Assembly (NCBI GenBank): GCA_944382875.1
Contig: CALWNQ010000005.1
Location: 1-64,000 of the forward strand
Origin: an uncultured Clostridia bacterium
GTDB taxonomy: Bacteria; Bacillota; Clostridia; Oscillospirales; Ruminococcaceae
Direction of reading: 5' to 3'
Length of the DNA stretch: 64,000 nucleotides
The position numbers and the translations under genes are program-made. The notes beneath the pieces were generated by a model that did no database searches, was not told the DNA's origin, and saw nothing but the letters and a program-made list of their open reading frames with translations. Of the stretch, positions 9,438-18,086 are shown piece after piece (the stretch's first letter is position 1; each line of letters begins with the position of its first letter).

Positions 9438-10136
9438 ATGGCTCTTGGAAAAATCCTTGTCGTCGATGACGACCAGAATATCTGTGAACTGCTCCGCCTC
9501 TATCTCGATAAAGAAGGCTATACTGTAAATCTCGCCTTTGACGGCGAAGAAGCGCTCCGCAAATTTGAAACACTGCACCCCGACCTTATCCTGCTCGACA
9601 TCATGCTGCCCGGTTTGGACGGCTGGCAGGTTTGCCGGGAAATCCGCAAAAAAAGCCAAGTCCCGATTATCATGCTGACTGCCAAGGGCGAAACCTTTGA
9701 CAAGGTACTCGGACTGGAACTCGGTGCCGACGACTATGTGGTCAAACCTTTCGACACCAAAGAAATCATTGCGCGAATCAAGGCAGTTCTCCGTCGTGTT
9801 GGCCAGAACACCCAGCAAAACGACCTGAAAGAGGTTGTATACGACAAACTGGTTGTCAATATGACGCGCTATGAACTGAAAGTGGACGGCAAGGTCATCG
9901 ACACTCCGCCCAAAGAGCTGGAGCTTTTATACCATCTTGCTTCCCATCCCAACCGCGTCTACACCCGCGACCAGCTGCTGGACGAAGTGTGGGGCTTTGA
10001 ATATTACGGGGACTCCCGCACCATCGATGTCCATGTCAAACGGCTGCGCGAAAAACTGGAAGGCGTTTCGGACAAGTGGTCGCTGAAAACAGTTTGGGGT
10101 GTCGGTTATAAATTTGAGGTAACCGACCTGCTGTAA
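9438..10136 (+). CDS. OmpR/PhoB-family response regulator
   Basis: A 232-residue protein with an N-terminal receiver (KILVVDDDQNI with acidic pocket; phospho-acceptor Asp in DLILLDIMLPGLDGW at about residue 54; conserved Thr in IIMLTAKGE and Lys in VVKPFD) and a C-terminal winged helix (DTPPKELELLYHLASHPNRVYTR, then SRTIDVHVKRLREKLE). It is expected to be phosphorylated by the downstream kinase. AAAGGAGGA precedes the ATG. The order regulator-kinase-HtrA protease resembles the Firmicute envelope-stress/cell-wall loci. Confidence 0.95.
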   Translation: MALGKILVVDDDQNICELLRLYLDKEGYTVNLAFDGEEALRKFETLHPDLILLDIMLPGLDGWQVCREIRKKSQVPIIMLTAKGETFDKVLGLELGADDYVVKPFDTKEIIARIKAVLRRVGQNTQQNDLKEVVYDKLVVNMTRYELKVDGKVIDTPPKELELLYHLASHPNRVYTRDQLLDEVWGFEYYGDSRTIDVHVKRLREKLEGVSDKWSLKTVWGVGYKFEVTDLL

Positions 10137-10150
10137 TTGTTTTGCAGACA

Positions 10151-10181
10151 AAACCGCACGGTAACATGCTGTGCGGTTTCT
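10151..10181 (+). terminator. hairpin between response regulator and kinase (attenuator-like)
   Basis: A 9-bp perfect stem AAACCGCAC / GTGCGGTTT with an 11-base loop is followed by CTTTT. It lies within the presumed operon and may reduce kinase relative to regulator expression. Confidence 0.55.
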
Positions 10182-10204
10182 TTTGGGTAAAAGGATGTGC
10201 AGCC

Positions 10205-11698
10205 ATGCAAAAAAGTATATTCAGCAAATATTTTCGGGTATGCGCCGTTACGGTGCTGCTCGCCACCCTGCTGCTCGGCACTTTATTTATGACTTTTGCC
10301 GCCCAGTATTTTTCCCGGGATAAAATCAAGCTTCTTACCGGCAGCGCCTATGTTGCACGCAATTATGTGATGGACCGTGTGGAAACCGGAAGCGGCTCCC
10401 TGACGCTCAGCGACAGTATCCTGGATCCCACACTGGGGGCTTTGTCGGCATCGGGTGATGCCGTCATCTTTATCACAGATAACAACGGGAAAACGCTCTA
10501 TTGTTCCGAGGGCAGCCGGTGCTCCCTGCATCGCACCTATCAGGTGCCACAGCAGATTCTCAAACAAGCGGAAACCGGAATTTATGCCGAAAACGGACGG
10601 ATGGCTGGCTATTACAAAGAAGCATGCTATACTGTCTGTATTCCGATCTCTGAGGAAAATTCCAATCAAATAGCGGGGTATCTGTTTGTATCGGCAACAA
10701 GCGATGATCTGCGGCAATTTTTAAGCGAAATGATCAAGATTTTCTTAATCAGCGCCGTAGCGGTATTGCTTCTCACCTTTATCATCACTTATTTCGTCAC
10801 ACTGAAAATGGTTCGCCCGCTGCGCGAAATGGCAGTAGCAGCCAAAAAGTTTGGGCAGGGAGATTTTACCAGCCGGATCCGAATTGACTCCGACGACGAA
10901 ATCGGCCAGCTTGCGATGGCTTTTAACAATATGGCCAAATCTCTATCCAATCTGGAATCGATGCGCCGCAGCTTTGTCGCCAATGTTTCCCATGAACTGC
11001 GCACCCCCATGACTTCGATTGCCGGATTCATCGACGGCATCCTGGATGGAACTATCGCACCGGAAAAACAAGCCCACTACCTGCAAATTGTTTCAGATGA
11101 GGTAAAGCGCCTCTCTCGTCTGGTGCGGAGCATGCTCAATCTCTCCCGGATCGAAGCGGGAGAAATGAAAGTCCAGACTACCCAGTTCAACGTGCTGGAA
11201 GTCATCTGCGAAACTGTATTCAGTTTTGAACAGAGCATCAACAACAAACATCTGGATATCCGCGGACTGGATACCGAAAAAGTCATGGTGGAAGCGGATC
11301 CTGATCTCATCCACCAGGTAGTTTACAACCTAATCGAAAATGCAGTCAAATTTGTCAACGACGGCGGATATCTGGAATTTAACTTCAATGTGGACGGCAG
11401 GATGACCTACGTCGGGATTCGCAACAGTGGCGAGGGACTTTCCAAAGAGGAAATCCCGAAAGTTTTTGACCGCTTTTATAAAACAGACCGTTCTCGCGGA
11501 ATGGATAAAAATGGCGTCGGACTTGGATTATATCTGGTGCGCTCCATCATCAATCTTCATGGCGGCGATATTATTGTAAAGAGTACGCCGGGTGAATTTA
11601 CCGAATTTGTCTTCTCCATTCCAACTGCAAAAGCAAAGAACCCTACTCTGGTCAAAGGACGGGAAAAAGAATATCCCACACAGCAGGGGAAAGAATAA
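10205..11698 (+). CDS. sensor histidine kinase (HAMP, HisKA, HATPase)
   Basis: A 497-residue membrane kinase: TM1 about residues 8-32, extracytoplasmic sensor of about 145 residues, TM2 about 178-200, HAMP (VRPLREMAVAAKKFGQGDF), H-box FVANVSHELRTPM with His near residue 262, N-box NLIENAVKF, G boxes RNSGEGL and NGVGLGLYLV. The ATG at 10205 has AAAGGATG before it. An in-frame opening back to 10142 crosses the hairpin and is not used. It should phosphorylate the adjacent regulator. Confidence 0.94.
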   Translation: MQKSIFSKYFRVCAVTVLLATLLLGTLFMTFAAQYFSRDKIKLLTGSAYVARNYVMDRVETGSGSLTLSDSILDPTLGALSASGDAVIFITDNNGKTLYCSEGSRCSLHRTYQVPQQILKQAETGIYAENGRMAGYYKEACYTVCIPISEENSNQIAGYLFVSATSDDLRQFLSEMIKIFLISAVAVLLLTFIITYFVTLKMVRPLREMAVAAKKFGQGDFTSRIRIDSDDEIGQLAMAFNNMAKSLSNLESMRRSFVANVSHELRTPMTSIAGFIDGILDGTIAPEKQAHYLQIVSDEVKRLSRLVRSMLNLSRIEAGEMKVQTTQFNVLEVICETVFSFEQSINNKHLDIRGLDTEKVMVEADPDLIHQVVYNLIENAVKFVNDGGYLEFNFNVDGRMTYVGIRNSGEGLSKEEIPKVFDRFYKTDRSRGMDKNGVGLGLYLVRSIINLHGGDIIVKSTPGEFTEFVFSIPTAKAKNPTLVKGREKEYPTQQGKE

Positions 11699-11797
11699 AT
11701 TCCGGATGGAAAAATTCGTCGGAAGTTGAAAAAATCATCAAATAGTGTTCACATTACTTTGTTATAGTAAATACAAACAGACAAGGAGGTCGTCCAT

Positions 11798-13456
11798 ATG
11801 AATGACAATGATTTCTTCGGCCAGAACGGGTCGGATCAAAAACCCGAATCCGGACAGCCTTATGCAGATAACAACGGAGGACAAACAAATAACAACGCCA
11901 ACAACGCTCAACAAGATTTTAGCGGCTGGCAGAGCTATTCCGCTGATAATCAGCAAAATCAGCAGCCAAATCATCCCCAGCAAGAGCAAACCGGCTGGCA
12001 GAATTACTCCGCTAACCCGCAAGACAGTCAGCCATCAGGAAATTTCCAACAGACACAACAAAATTCGAACGGTTATCAACAGCCGAACGGAAATTTTGGA
12101 CAGCAAAATCCCGGTAATTATGGACAACAACAGACACCACCACGCCAGAATAATGGTGAGTATCAATGGACATTTGAGGATTACGATCAAATTTCCCAAA
12201 CTCCCGCTGGTGCAAAAGCGAAAACAAGCAATGGGTTAAAAATCTTTGCAGTAGTCATTACCATTGTTTTTGTCTTAACAGCGGTCGCCTTTGGAAGCTT
12301 CATCGTTTATTTTGCCAAATCTAATACTACCAATACTTTGGAAGAAAGTTCCGAAGTTTCGGAACAGATTCAGGATGGCCCGCAGCTTTCGCTGAACAAC
12401 CGGCCGGCTCCCGATGAGGAAGAATATACGGATGGCGTCCTCTCTACCGAAGAAATTGCTGCAAAGGTTCGGCCATCCGTAGTCGGCATTGTAGCCTATG
12501 AATCCACCACTTATCCGATGCAGTCTTATAGTACCGGTTCTGGTATTATCATGTCAAGTGATGGTTATATCATCACGAATGCGCATGTTGTCAGCAATGC
12601 AGCAGGCGGTATTGTAGTTGTCCTGGATAATGAGGAAGAGTATGAAGCACAGCTGGTTGGCATTGATGAAAAGACTGACCTTGCTGTTGTAAAGATTGAC
12701 GCTGAAAACCTTACTGCCGCTGATTTCGGCAATTCGGACGAGCTGGTTGTTGGAGAACGCATCATTGCAATCGGTAACCCCACAGGATTGAACCTTGCCG
12801 GCTCGGTTACCCAGGGTATCGTTTCCGGTTTGGAACGGAATATCCAGGTTACAGACGAAACAACCGGAACTGTCATCGAAATGCAGGCAATTCAGGTTGA
12901 TGCGGCAATCAACCCCGGCAACTCTGGCGGCGCGTTGATTAACAAATATGGACAGGTTGTCGGTATTAACTCCTCCAAGCTTTCTTCCACACAGATTGAA
13001 GGAATTGGATTTGCCATCCCGATTTCCACTGCAAAACCCATTGTCGATGACTTGATTAGCTACGGTTACGTTCGCGGTCGTGTACTTCTCGGCATCACCT
13101 ATGTCGCAATCAGTGATGTCACTGGTGCTATCAGCGGATATACACCTGGACTGTGGGTACAGAGCGTGCGCGAAGATTTGGATGTCTATGCCAAAGGTGT
13201 CCGCGCTGGCGATGTTATCGTCAAGATGGACAATCAAGATGTCCGCGATTCCGATACAGTCAAAGCAATTATGGCTGATAAAAAGCCTGGCGATACTGTT
13301 AAATTGGAAATTGTCCGTACAAGTGTAACCGGAAAAGTTTCCACCTTTACCGTAGAAGTGGAACTTGCCGAAGATAAAGGCAGCAGTTCTCAGCAGCAGA
13401 CTCAGCAGCAGGAAATTCCGCAGCAGGGTGGTTTGCAGCAGATTCCTACCGATTGA
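11798..13456 (+). CDS. HtrA/DegP-like S1C serine protease with Q/N-rich cytoplasmic tail
   Basis: A 552-residue membrane-anchored protease. Residues 1-145 are an unusually long hydrophilic segment rich in Gln and Asn with repeated GWQ(S/N)YSA elements; one TM follows at about 148-172. The trypsin-like domain has the triad in IITNAHVVSNA (His about 263), KTDLAVVKI (Asp about 293) and NPGNSGGALI (Ser about 376). A PDZ domain follows (LGITYVAIS to VEVELAE) and a short Gln-rich tail. It is expected to degrade misfolded envelope proteins outside the membrane. Position after the two-component pair suggests it is their target. AAGGAGG precedes the ATG. Confidence 0.93.
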   Translation: MNDNDFFGQNGSDQKPESGQPYADNNGGQTNNNANNAQQDFSGWQSYSADNQQNQQPNHPQQEQTGWQNYSANPQDSQPSGNFQQTQQNSNGYQQPNGNFGQQNPGNYGQQQTPPRQNNGEYQWTFEDYDQISQTPAGAKAKTSNGLKIFAVVITIVFVLTAVAFGSFIVYFAKSNTTNTLEESSEVSEQIQDGPQLSLNNRPAPDEEEYTDGVLSTEEIAAKVRPSVVGIVAYESTTYPMQSYSTGSGIIMSSDGYIITNAHVVSNAAGGIVVVLDNEEEYEAQLVGIDEKTDLAVVKIDAENLTAADFGNSDELVVGERIIAIGNPTGLNLAGSVTQGIVSGLERNIQVTDETTGTVIEMQAIQVDAAINPGNSGGALINKYGQVVGINSSKLSSTQIEGIGFAIPISTAKPIVDDLISYGYVRGRVLLGITYVAISDVTGAISGYTPGLWVQSVREDLDVYAKGVRAGDVIVKMDNQDVRDSDTVKAIMADKKPGDTVKLEIVRTSVTGKVSTFTVEVELAEDKGSSSQQQTQQQEIPQQGGLQQIPTD

Positions 13457-13473
13457 TCTGATTTTAATCCTCC

Positions 13474-13509
13474 ATAAAAAAGACGGGGCCGAAATGGCTC
13501 CGTCTTTTT
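13474..13509. terminator. bidirectional terminator, htrA / CarD-like gene
   Basis: AAAAAGACGG(GGCC)GAAATGG(CT)CCGTCTTTTT forms a hairpin with A- and T-runs on both sides between two convergent genes. Confidence 0.8.
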
Positions 13510-14023
13510 AATTCTGTACCGATATGGGTGTTAATAATTTCTTTCCAAAATCCCCCGCAACTTTTTCATACGGGAATCCCATTACAAACGAGATTTCTCC
13601 ATACAAAAGCTCTTCTGCTTTGCGCTTAAATTCCTGGTCGGTTCCGGCAAGCTTCTTCCCTTTTTTTCCAAGCTGCTCTTCCTTGACTAACAGTGACTTA
13701 ATCATCCCCAACAGTTGTTCACTAGAGTGCTGGCGAAGAACTTCACGATAATGCTCACATAGCAACCGATGATCCCTGCTTCCACAGCAGTCCGCCTGAA
13801 TTTCTTCACAACCAAAGAACAACGCTTCTGCTTCTTTCTTTGTCATGACCGGACGCATGTAGACACTGGAATCAACCGGAATATAGATCACACCTGTGCC
13901 ACGAACAGGATGCAATTCATAATACTCACGGTTTACATCGGCAGCAGCTTGTGTATGCCCAATCCCATCAACTCTACACACACCAGCACTCCGGTATACA
14001 ATATAGTCTCCTACTGCAAACAT
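13508..14023 (-). CDS. CarD/CdnL-type RNA polymerase-binding regulator
   Basis: A 171-residue protein. The N-terminal half (MFAVGDYIVYRSAGVCRVDGI, then YYELHPVRGTGVIYIPVD) is the Tudor-like RNAP-interacting domain shared by CarD, CdnL and the TRCF RID; the C-terminal half is helical and would contact promoter DNA upstream of -10. Members tune open-complex stability, often at rRNA promoters. Monocistronic, AGGAGGGG before the ATG. Confidence 0.9.
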   Translation of the reverse strand: MFAVGDYIVYRSAGVCRVDGIGHTQAAADVNREYYELHPVRGTGVIYIPVDSSVYMRPVMTKKEAEALFFGCEEIQADCCGSRDHRLLCEHYREVLRQHSSEQLLGMIKSLLVKEEQLGKKGKKLAGTDQEFKRKAEELLYGEISFVMGFPYEKVAGDFGKKLLTPISVQN

Positions 14024-14055
14024 AAAGCCCCTCCTATTTCTCTTTCTATATTTCT

Positions 14056-14085
14056 ATTTTATCACTTTTTGAGGTGCTTCTGCAA
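14056..14085 (-). promoter_or_regulatory. promoter of the CarD-like gene
   Basis: Minus-strand TTGCAG (14085-14080), 18-base spacer, TAAAAT (14061-14056). Confidence 0.55.
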
Positions 14086-14156
14086 AGGTCTTTTTGCACA
14101 AAAAATAGATATCTTTCATCCATAACCATCAATTTCTTTCATTTGAAAAACAGCAC

Positions 14157-14188
14157 ATAAAAAACCCGGTAAAATACCGGGTTTTTTA
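14157..14188 (-). terminator. terminator of the sugar importer operon
   Basis: AAAAAACCCGGT / ACCGGGTTTTTT with a short AAAATA-type loop; lies just after the binding-protein stop on the minus strand. Confidence 0.85.
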
Positions 14189-14210
14189 TGTTTGCTTTTA
14201 TGAAAGGAAA

Positions 14211-15980
14211 TTAGAAGAGAATATCGTCTCTGGATTTCGCAATTTCATTTACGAATTCCATGTAATCCTCAAAGATGCCGCCTTCCTGGCTGGTGAGGTA
14301 ATCACGGTAATCTTGCAGGATCTGTCTTGCTTCTTCCTCAGTAGCTGCAAAGAATGCTCTCTGCTGATAATCTTCCTGAGTGGTGCCCTGGAACGCAAAC
14401 TGAGAAACGGTCTCATAGTTCTCGTACTGGTTTACCAAACCGGACAGAGGATAGCCTTCCAGACGCTCGATCGGACGAAGAAGCTTATAATCTTCGATTT
14501 CCTGAACAGCAGCATCAGCATCGCCAGGATTGTTTTCACCGAACATGGTGTAGCAGGTGTCACCGGTGTAGAAGCAACCATAGATAAAGTTGATGCCTCT
14601 TTCACGGAGCTCATCTTCATAAGAAGTATCGCCAGATGCTTTTCTTTCCAGGATGGAATCAACCCAACGAGGCTGTCCTTCTTCGTTGTACTCGAAAGTA
14701 TCGCCTTCAAAGCCGTACTTCACGAGGATTGTGCCTTCTTCGCTGTTTACATAGTCGATATAGGTCAAAGCAGCTTCCAGATTCTCACAGTCAGTCGGGA
14801 AGAACAGGACGGGAGAGCCGCTGCGGCCCATGGTTTCCAACTGTTTCAGCTGAGAACCATCAGCATAGTTCAGCGGGCCGATCGGGATGTAACGCATTTC
14901 GGGGTTGCTGTCGTACAGGCCGGTGATCTTGGTGGAGTTCACGATAACGCCATACTGAGCAGAAGCCATCAGAGCGGTGCCGTTGCCGACCTTTTCGTCA
15001 GCCTGAGCATCGGTGCAGTTGAAGCATTCCTTGTCGAACAGGCCTTCATTTACGAGTTTCCACATAAACAGGTTCTTTTCCATCCAGTTGTCGTTGAAAA
15101 CGTCATAAACAACAGTGCCATCGTCCTGCAGGGAGTAGCTGGTGTATTTCTTCTCGGTGAAGTTCGCCTGATAGCCGGAATAGTCCCAGCCTTCATGGTA
15201 GGTGGTAGCCACGATGCAGTCGTTGCCGTTTACGTCTTTGAAGCCGTAGTCACGAGCAGCAACCATGAAGTTGTACAGATCATCACTGGTCTTGATGCTC
15301 TGCGGGTCAATGCCAAGAGCTTCGGGAACGTCACCGCGGACGAAAATGCCGTATGCCCAGTGGGTAATGCCGTTTTCATCGCCGGGGGTCTGCTGCGGGA
15401 TCAGGTAACGATGGCCTTCAAATTCCGGAGGCTCCAGATCGTTTTCCAGATAGTTCTGGGAAACGATGCCAACATCATAGCAGTCAGAGATATTCGGATA
15501 GTTGGGAAGCAGATCTTCGATGGCAGCCAAACGGCCTTCGGTAGCTGCTTTCTTGATAACAGCAGTTTCACCGCCGTCACCGCCCCAGTAGGGAGCATTT
15601 ACGATATCAGGAATATCGCCGGAAGCAAACATCAGGTTCAGTTTTTCAACTTCGCTCATGTTAATGCCTTCGTATTCAACAGTTACACCGATCTTATCAC
15701 GGATAGCGGTAGCAACGTCATTGCCGTACTGATCCGAAGGATATTTCGGGGTGCCGTTCCAGCAGTGCAGGTAGGTCAGTTTGACGTCATCAAATTTCTG
15801 CCAGGGAGAATCGCTTTCTTCGCCGCTTTCATCTCCCGTGTTGGAAGCTGTGGTGGTGGAGGATTCCTTGGAGCTCTCATCAGAAGAGGTCTCGCTGTCT
15901 CCGCCGCAGCTTGCCAGGGCGGTCATCGCCATCATAGAGGCGGTGATCAATGCCAGGATGTTGCGCTTTTTCATAGACAT
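14211..15980 (-). CDS. CUT1 sugar ABC transporter substrate-binding lipoprotein (copy 1)
   Basis: A 589-residue protein with a lipoprotein signal (MKKRN then hydrophobic stretch, lipobox ALASC) and a Ser/Glu/Asp-rich linker before the binding domain, which starts near WQKFDDVKLTYLHCWNG. It resembles LplA-like family 1 solute-binding proteins for oligosaccharides. It is strongly similar over its full length to the frameshifted paralogue at 18.1-19.8 kb (shared blocks such as NLMFASGD.PDIVNAPYWGGD and DLYNFMVAARDYGFKD). Last gene of the importer operon, 50 bases after the second permease. The exact sugar is unknown. Confidence 0.9.
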   Translation of the reverse strand: MSMKKRNILALITASMMAMTALASCGGDSETSSDESSKESSTTTASNTGDESGEESDSPWQKFDDVKLTYLHCWNGTPKYPSDQYGNDVATAIRDKIGVTVEYEGINMSEVEKLNLMFASGDIPDIVNAPYWGGDGGETAVIKKAATEGRLAAIEDLLPNYPNISDCYDVGIVSQNYLENDLEPPEFEGHRYLIPQQTPGDENGITHWAYGIFVRGDVPEALGIDPQSIKTSDDLYNFMVAARDYGFKDVNGNDCIVATTYHEGWDYSGYQANFTEKKYTSYSLQDDGTVVYDVFNDNWMEKNLFMWKLVNEGLFDKECFNCTDAQADEKVGNGTALMASAQYGVIVNSTKITGLYDSNPEMRYIPIGPLNYADGSQLKQLETMGRSGSPVLFFPTDCENLEAALTYIDYVNSEEGTILVKYGFEGDTFEYNEEGQPRWVDSILERKASGDTSYEDELRERGINFIYGCFYTGDTCYTMFGENNPGDADAAVQEIEDYKLLRPIERLEGYPLSGLVNQYENYETVSQFAFQGTTQEDYQQRAFFAATEEEARQILQDYRDYLTSQEGGIFEDYMEFVNEIAKSRDDILF

Positions 15981-16029
15981 TTCACTCCTTAGATTATTTG
16001 AATAAACCTTTCGGTTAAATCCACAAATA

Positions 16030-16923
16030 TCAGCCTTTTACAGAACCAACCATTACGCCTTTGACGTAATACTTCTGCAGGAAAGGATAAACTACAACGA
16101 TGGGCATGGTCAGCAGCATAACGAACGCCATCTGCAGGGACTGGGAAGTATAGCTTTGCAGAGTCGCAATATTTGTCTCCTGTCCAACTTTAATGGTAGA
16201 GGAAGCTGTTGCTTCGCTCAACAGACGCTGCAGCAAGGTTGCCGCGGGCCAAAGATCCTGATCAGTCTGGTAATATGCGGCTGTAAACCAGTCATTCCAG
16301 TGACCAACACCGATAAACAACGCCAGTGTTGCAATAATCGGGGTAGAAAGCGGCACATAAATCTGGAAGAGGATTCGTACATCCCCCGCACCATCCAACT
16401 GCGCTGACTCTCGTAGCTCATTTGGTATTGTATCAAAATTGGTACGCATCAGCAGGAAATTGAAGAAGCTATAGATAGAAGGCAAGACGTAAAGCCAGAA
16501 GCTCTTAGTCAATCCCAAATCACGAAGCAGCATGTAGTAAGGAATCATACCGCCGCCAAAGATTGTAGTAAAGTAGAAGAAAAATGTAAACGCCGTACGT
16601 CCGGGCAATGTTTTAACAGATACCGCATAGGCAACCAATGCCGTAAAGAAAAGGCCAAGAACAACACCAATCAGTGTACGGGCAACCGAAATTCCCAGCG
16701 AGCTGAAAATACGATCATCATCAAAAGCCATTCCGTAGTTTTCCAGTGTGAATGCGCGAGGCCAGAGATAAACACCGCCTCTTGTAAAGTCACGCCCCTG
16801 GTTAAACGAAGCAACCAGAACATACCAGAATGGGTAAAAAGTTGCTAACCCGAACAGGGTTAAAAATATGTAATTGAATACCTGAAATACTCTTTGTGCC
16901 CTTGTTTCTTTTATCGCAGCCAC
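16030..16923 (-). CDS. CUT1 sugar ABC transporter permease, LplC/YtcP type
   Basis: A 297-residue inner-membrane permease with about six TM helices. The EAA loop that contacts the ATPase reads ELRESAQLDGAGDVRILFQIYVP, and the C-terminus ends FLQKYYVKGVMVGSVKG, a hallmark of this subfamily. A GTG start is used, with AAGGAGGG before it. It starts 12 bases after the other permease stop; the two form the membrane channel. No ATPase gene is nearby, as is usual for CUT1 systems served by a shared MsmX-like protein. Confidence 0.94.
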   Translation of the reverse strand: MAAIKETRAQRVFQVFNYIFLTLFGLATFYPFWYVLVASFNQGRDFTRGGVYLWPRAFTLENYGMAFDDDRIFSSLGISVARTLIGVVLGLFFTALVAYAVSVKTLPGRTAFTFFFYFTTIFGGGMIPYYMLLRDLGLTKSFWLYVLPSIYSFFNFLLMRTNFDTIPNELRESAQLDGAGDVRILFQIYVPLSTPIIATLALFIGVGHWNDWFTAAYYQTDQDLWPAATLLQRLLSEATASSTIKVGQETNIATLQSYTSQSLQMAFVMLLTMPIVVVYPFLQKYYVKGVMVGSVKG

Positions 16924-16935
16924 TTGAATCCCTCC

Positions 16936-17886
16936 TTACCAGATGCCAACTTCCATGAACTTTTGCGAAATAAAGTTCGTGAGGGACATCAAAACTAAAG
17001 CAAATACAGATTTAAACAAACCGATTGCAGTTGCGTATTCAAATCTTCCGTAATTCAAACCTGTTTTCAAGGTAAAGGTATCCAAGATTTCCGAAATTTC
17101 GTTATTGGCCGGCTGCTGTAAAAGCAAGATCTGATCGAACCCGGCGTTCAAGATTCCGCCGACCGCGAAAATGAACATAATACCGATTGTCCCTTTGATA
17201 CCGGGAAGTGTGATATGCCACGTACATTTCAATCTTCCTGCGCCATCGATAATGGCTGCCTCATACAATTCCTGGCTAACGCCCGACAACGCTGACAGGT
17301 ATACGATCGAGCCCCATCCGGCGTTTTTCCAGATGTCTGAAAGTACAACCATTGGATAGAAGTAGTTCTTTTCACCCATGAAGAAGATAGCTTCCAATCC
17401 CATCGATTTGCGGATATCATTGACAATACCGCCATACGGTGTAAAAACAACCGTCATCAATGTAACAACAACAACCCAAGATACGAAGTTGGGCAGATAG
17501 CTCATTGTCTGTACTGCACGTTTGAACTTTGTGCATTTAACTTCGTTCAGCAAAAGCGCCAAAATAATGGGAGCCGGAAAACCAAAAATGATTTTTAAGC
17601 CGCTGATTACGATTGTATTCCGTGTAACGGTCCAGAACTCAGGAGAGGTAATAAAATCTTCAAAGTGTTTGAAACCAACCCACGGGCTTCCCATAATACC
17701 AAGATTATATTTATAATCTTTAAATGCAAGTGTTGCACCATACATTGGATAGTAGCTGAACACCAGCAGAGAAACGATACAGGGTAAGAGGAATAGGTAT
17801 AGGATTTTATGTTCCTTTATACGTTTCCATATTTCCTTTCGCTTGCTCTTTTTCTCCAACGAAATGACTGCTGCCGAATTGTTCAC
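16936..17886 (-). CDS. CUT1 sugar ABC transporter permease, LplB type
   Basis: A 316-residue permease with a cytoplasmic basic N-terminus, about six TM helices and EAA loop ELYEAAIIDGAGRLKCTWHIT. The GTG at 17886 lies 9 bases after AAGGAGG. It opens a transcription unit with its own candidate promoter and two direct repeats upstream, separated from the frameshifted binding-protein gene by a hairpin. Confidence 0.93.
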   Translation of the reverse strand: MNNSAAVISLEKKSKRKEIWKRIKEHKILYLFLLPCIVSLLVFSYYPMYGATLAFKDYKYNLGIMGSPWVGFKHFEDFITSPEFWTVTRNTIVISGLKIIFGFPAPIILALLLNEVKCTKFKRAVQTMSYLPNFVSWVVVVTLMTVVFTPYGGIVNDIRKSMGLEAIFFMGEKNYFYPMVVLSDIWKNAGWGSIVYLSALSGVSQELYEAAIIDGAGRLKCTWHITLPGIKGTIGIMFIFAVGGILNAGFDQILLLQQPANNEISEILDTFTLKTGLNYGRFEYATAIGLFKSVFALVLMSLTNFISQKFMEVGIW

Positions 17887-17941
17887 AACAAAATGCCTCC
17901 TTCGTTCCGAAATATTTCACATGTTTCGTCGTTATGTTCAA

Positions 17942-18009
17942 ATTATACCGCAATTTGTGTATAAATAATATCAACTATTTTTCATAATCCTATGCACTAT
18001 TTTCATTAA
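17942..18009 (-). promoter_or_regulatory. permease promoter with two activator-type direct repeats
   Basis: Minus-strand TATAAT at 17947-17942 has no good -35. Upstream lie two 14-mers (plus-strand reading ACTATTTTTCATAA at 17974-17987 and ACTATTTTCATTAA at 17996-18009) 22 bases apart. A third related copy, ACTATTTTTATGAA, sits upstream of the paired binding-protein gene (19935-19948). This is the layout of sites for an AraC-type activator, plausibly the regulator at 20.0-21.6 kb. Confidence 0.6.
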
Positions 18010-18034
18010 CTCGAATGTACAAATTAAAGTTTAA

Positions 18035-18070
18035 CAGGAAGCCGCACCATGTTTACGGAACGACTTCCTG
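18035..18070 (-). terminator. hairpin after binding-protein copy 2
   Basis: CAGGAAG / CTTCCTG stem with internal pairing, followed on the minus strand by TTAAACTTTAATTT. Likely a leaky terminator between the binding protein and the permeases. Confidence 0.5.
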
Positions 18071-18086
18071 CCCATTTGCCCGAATT

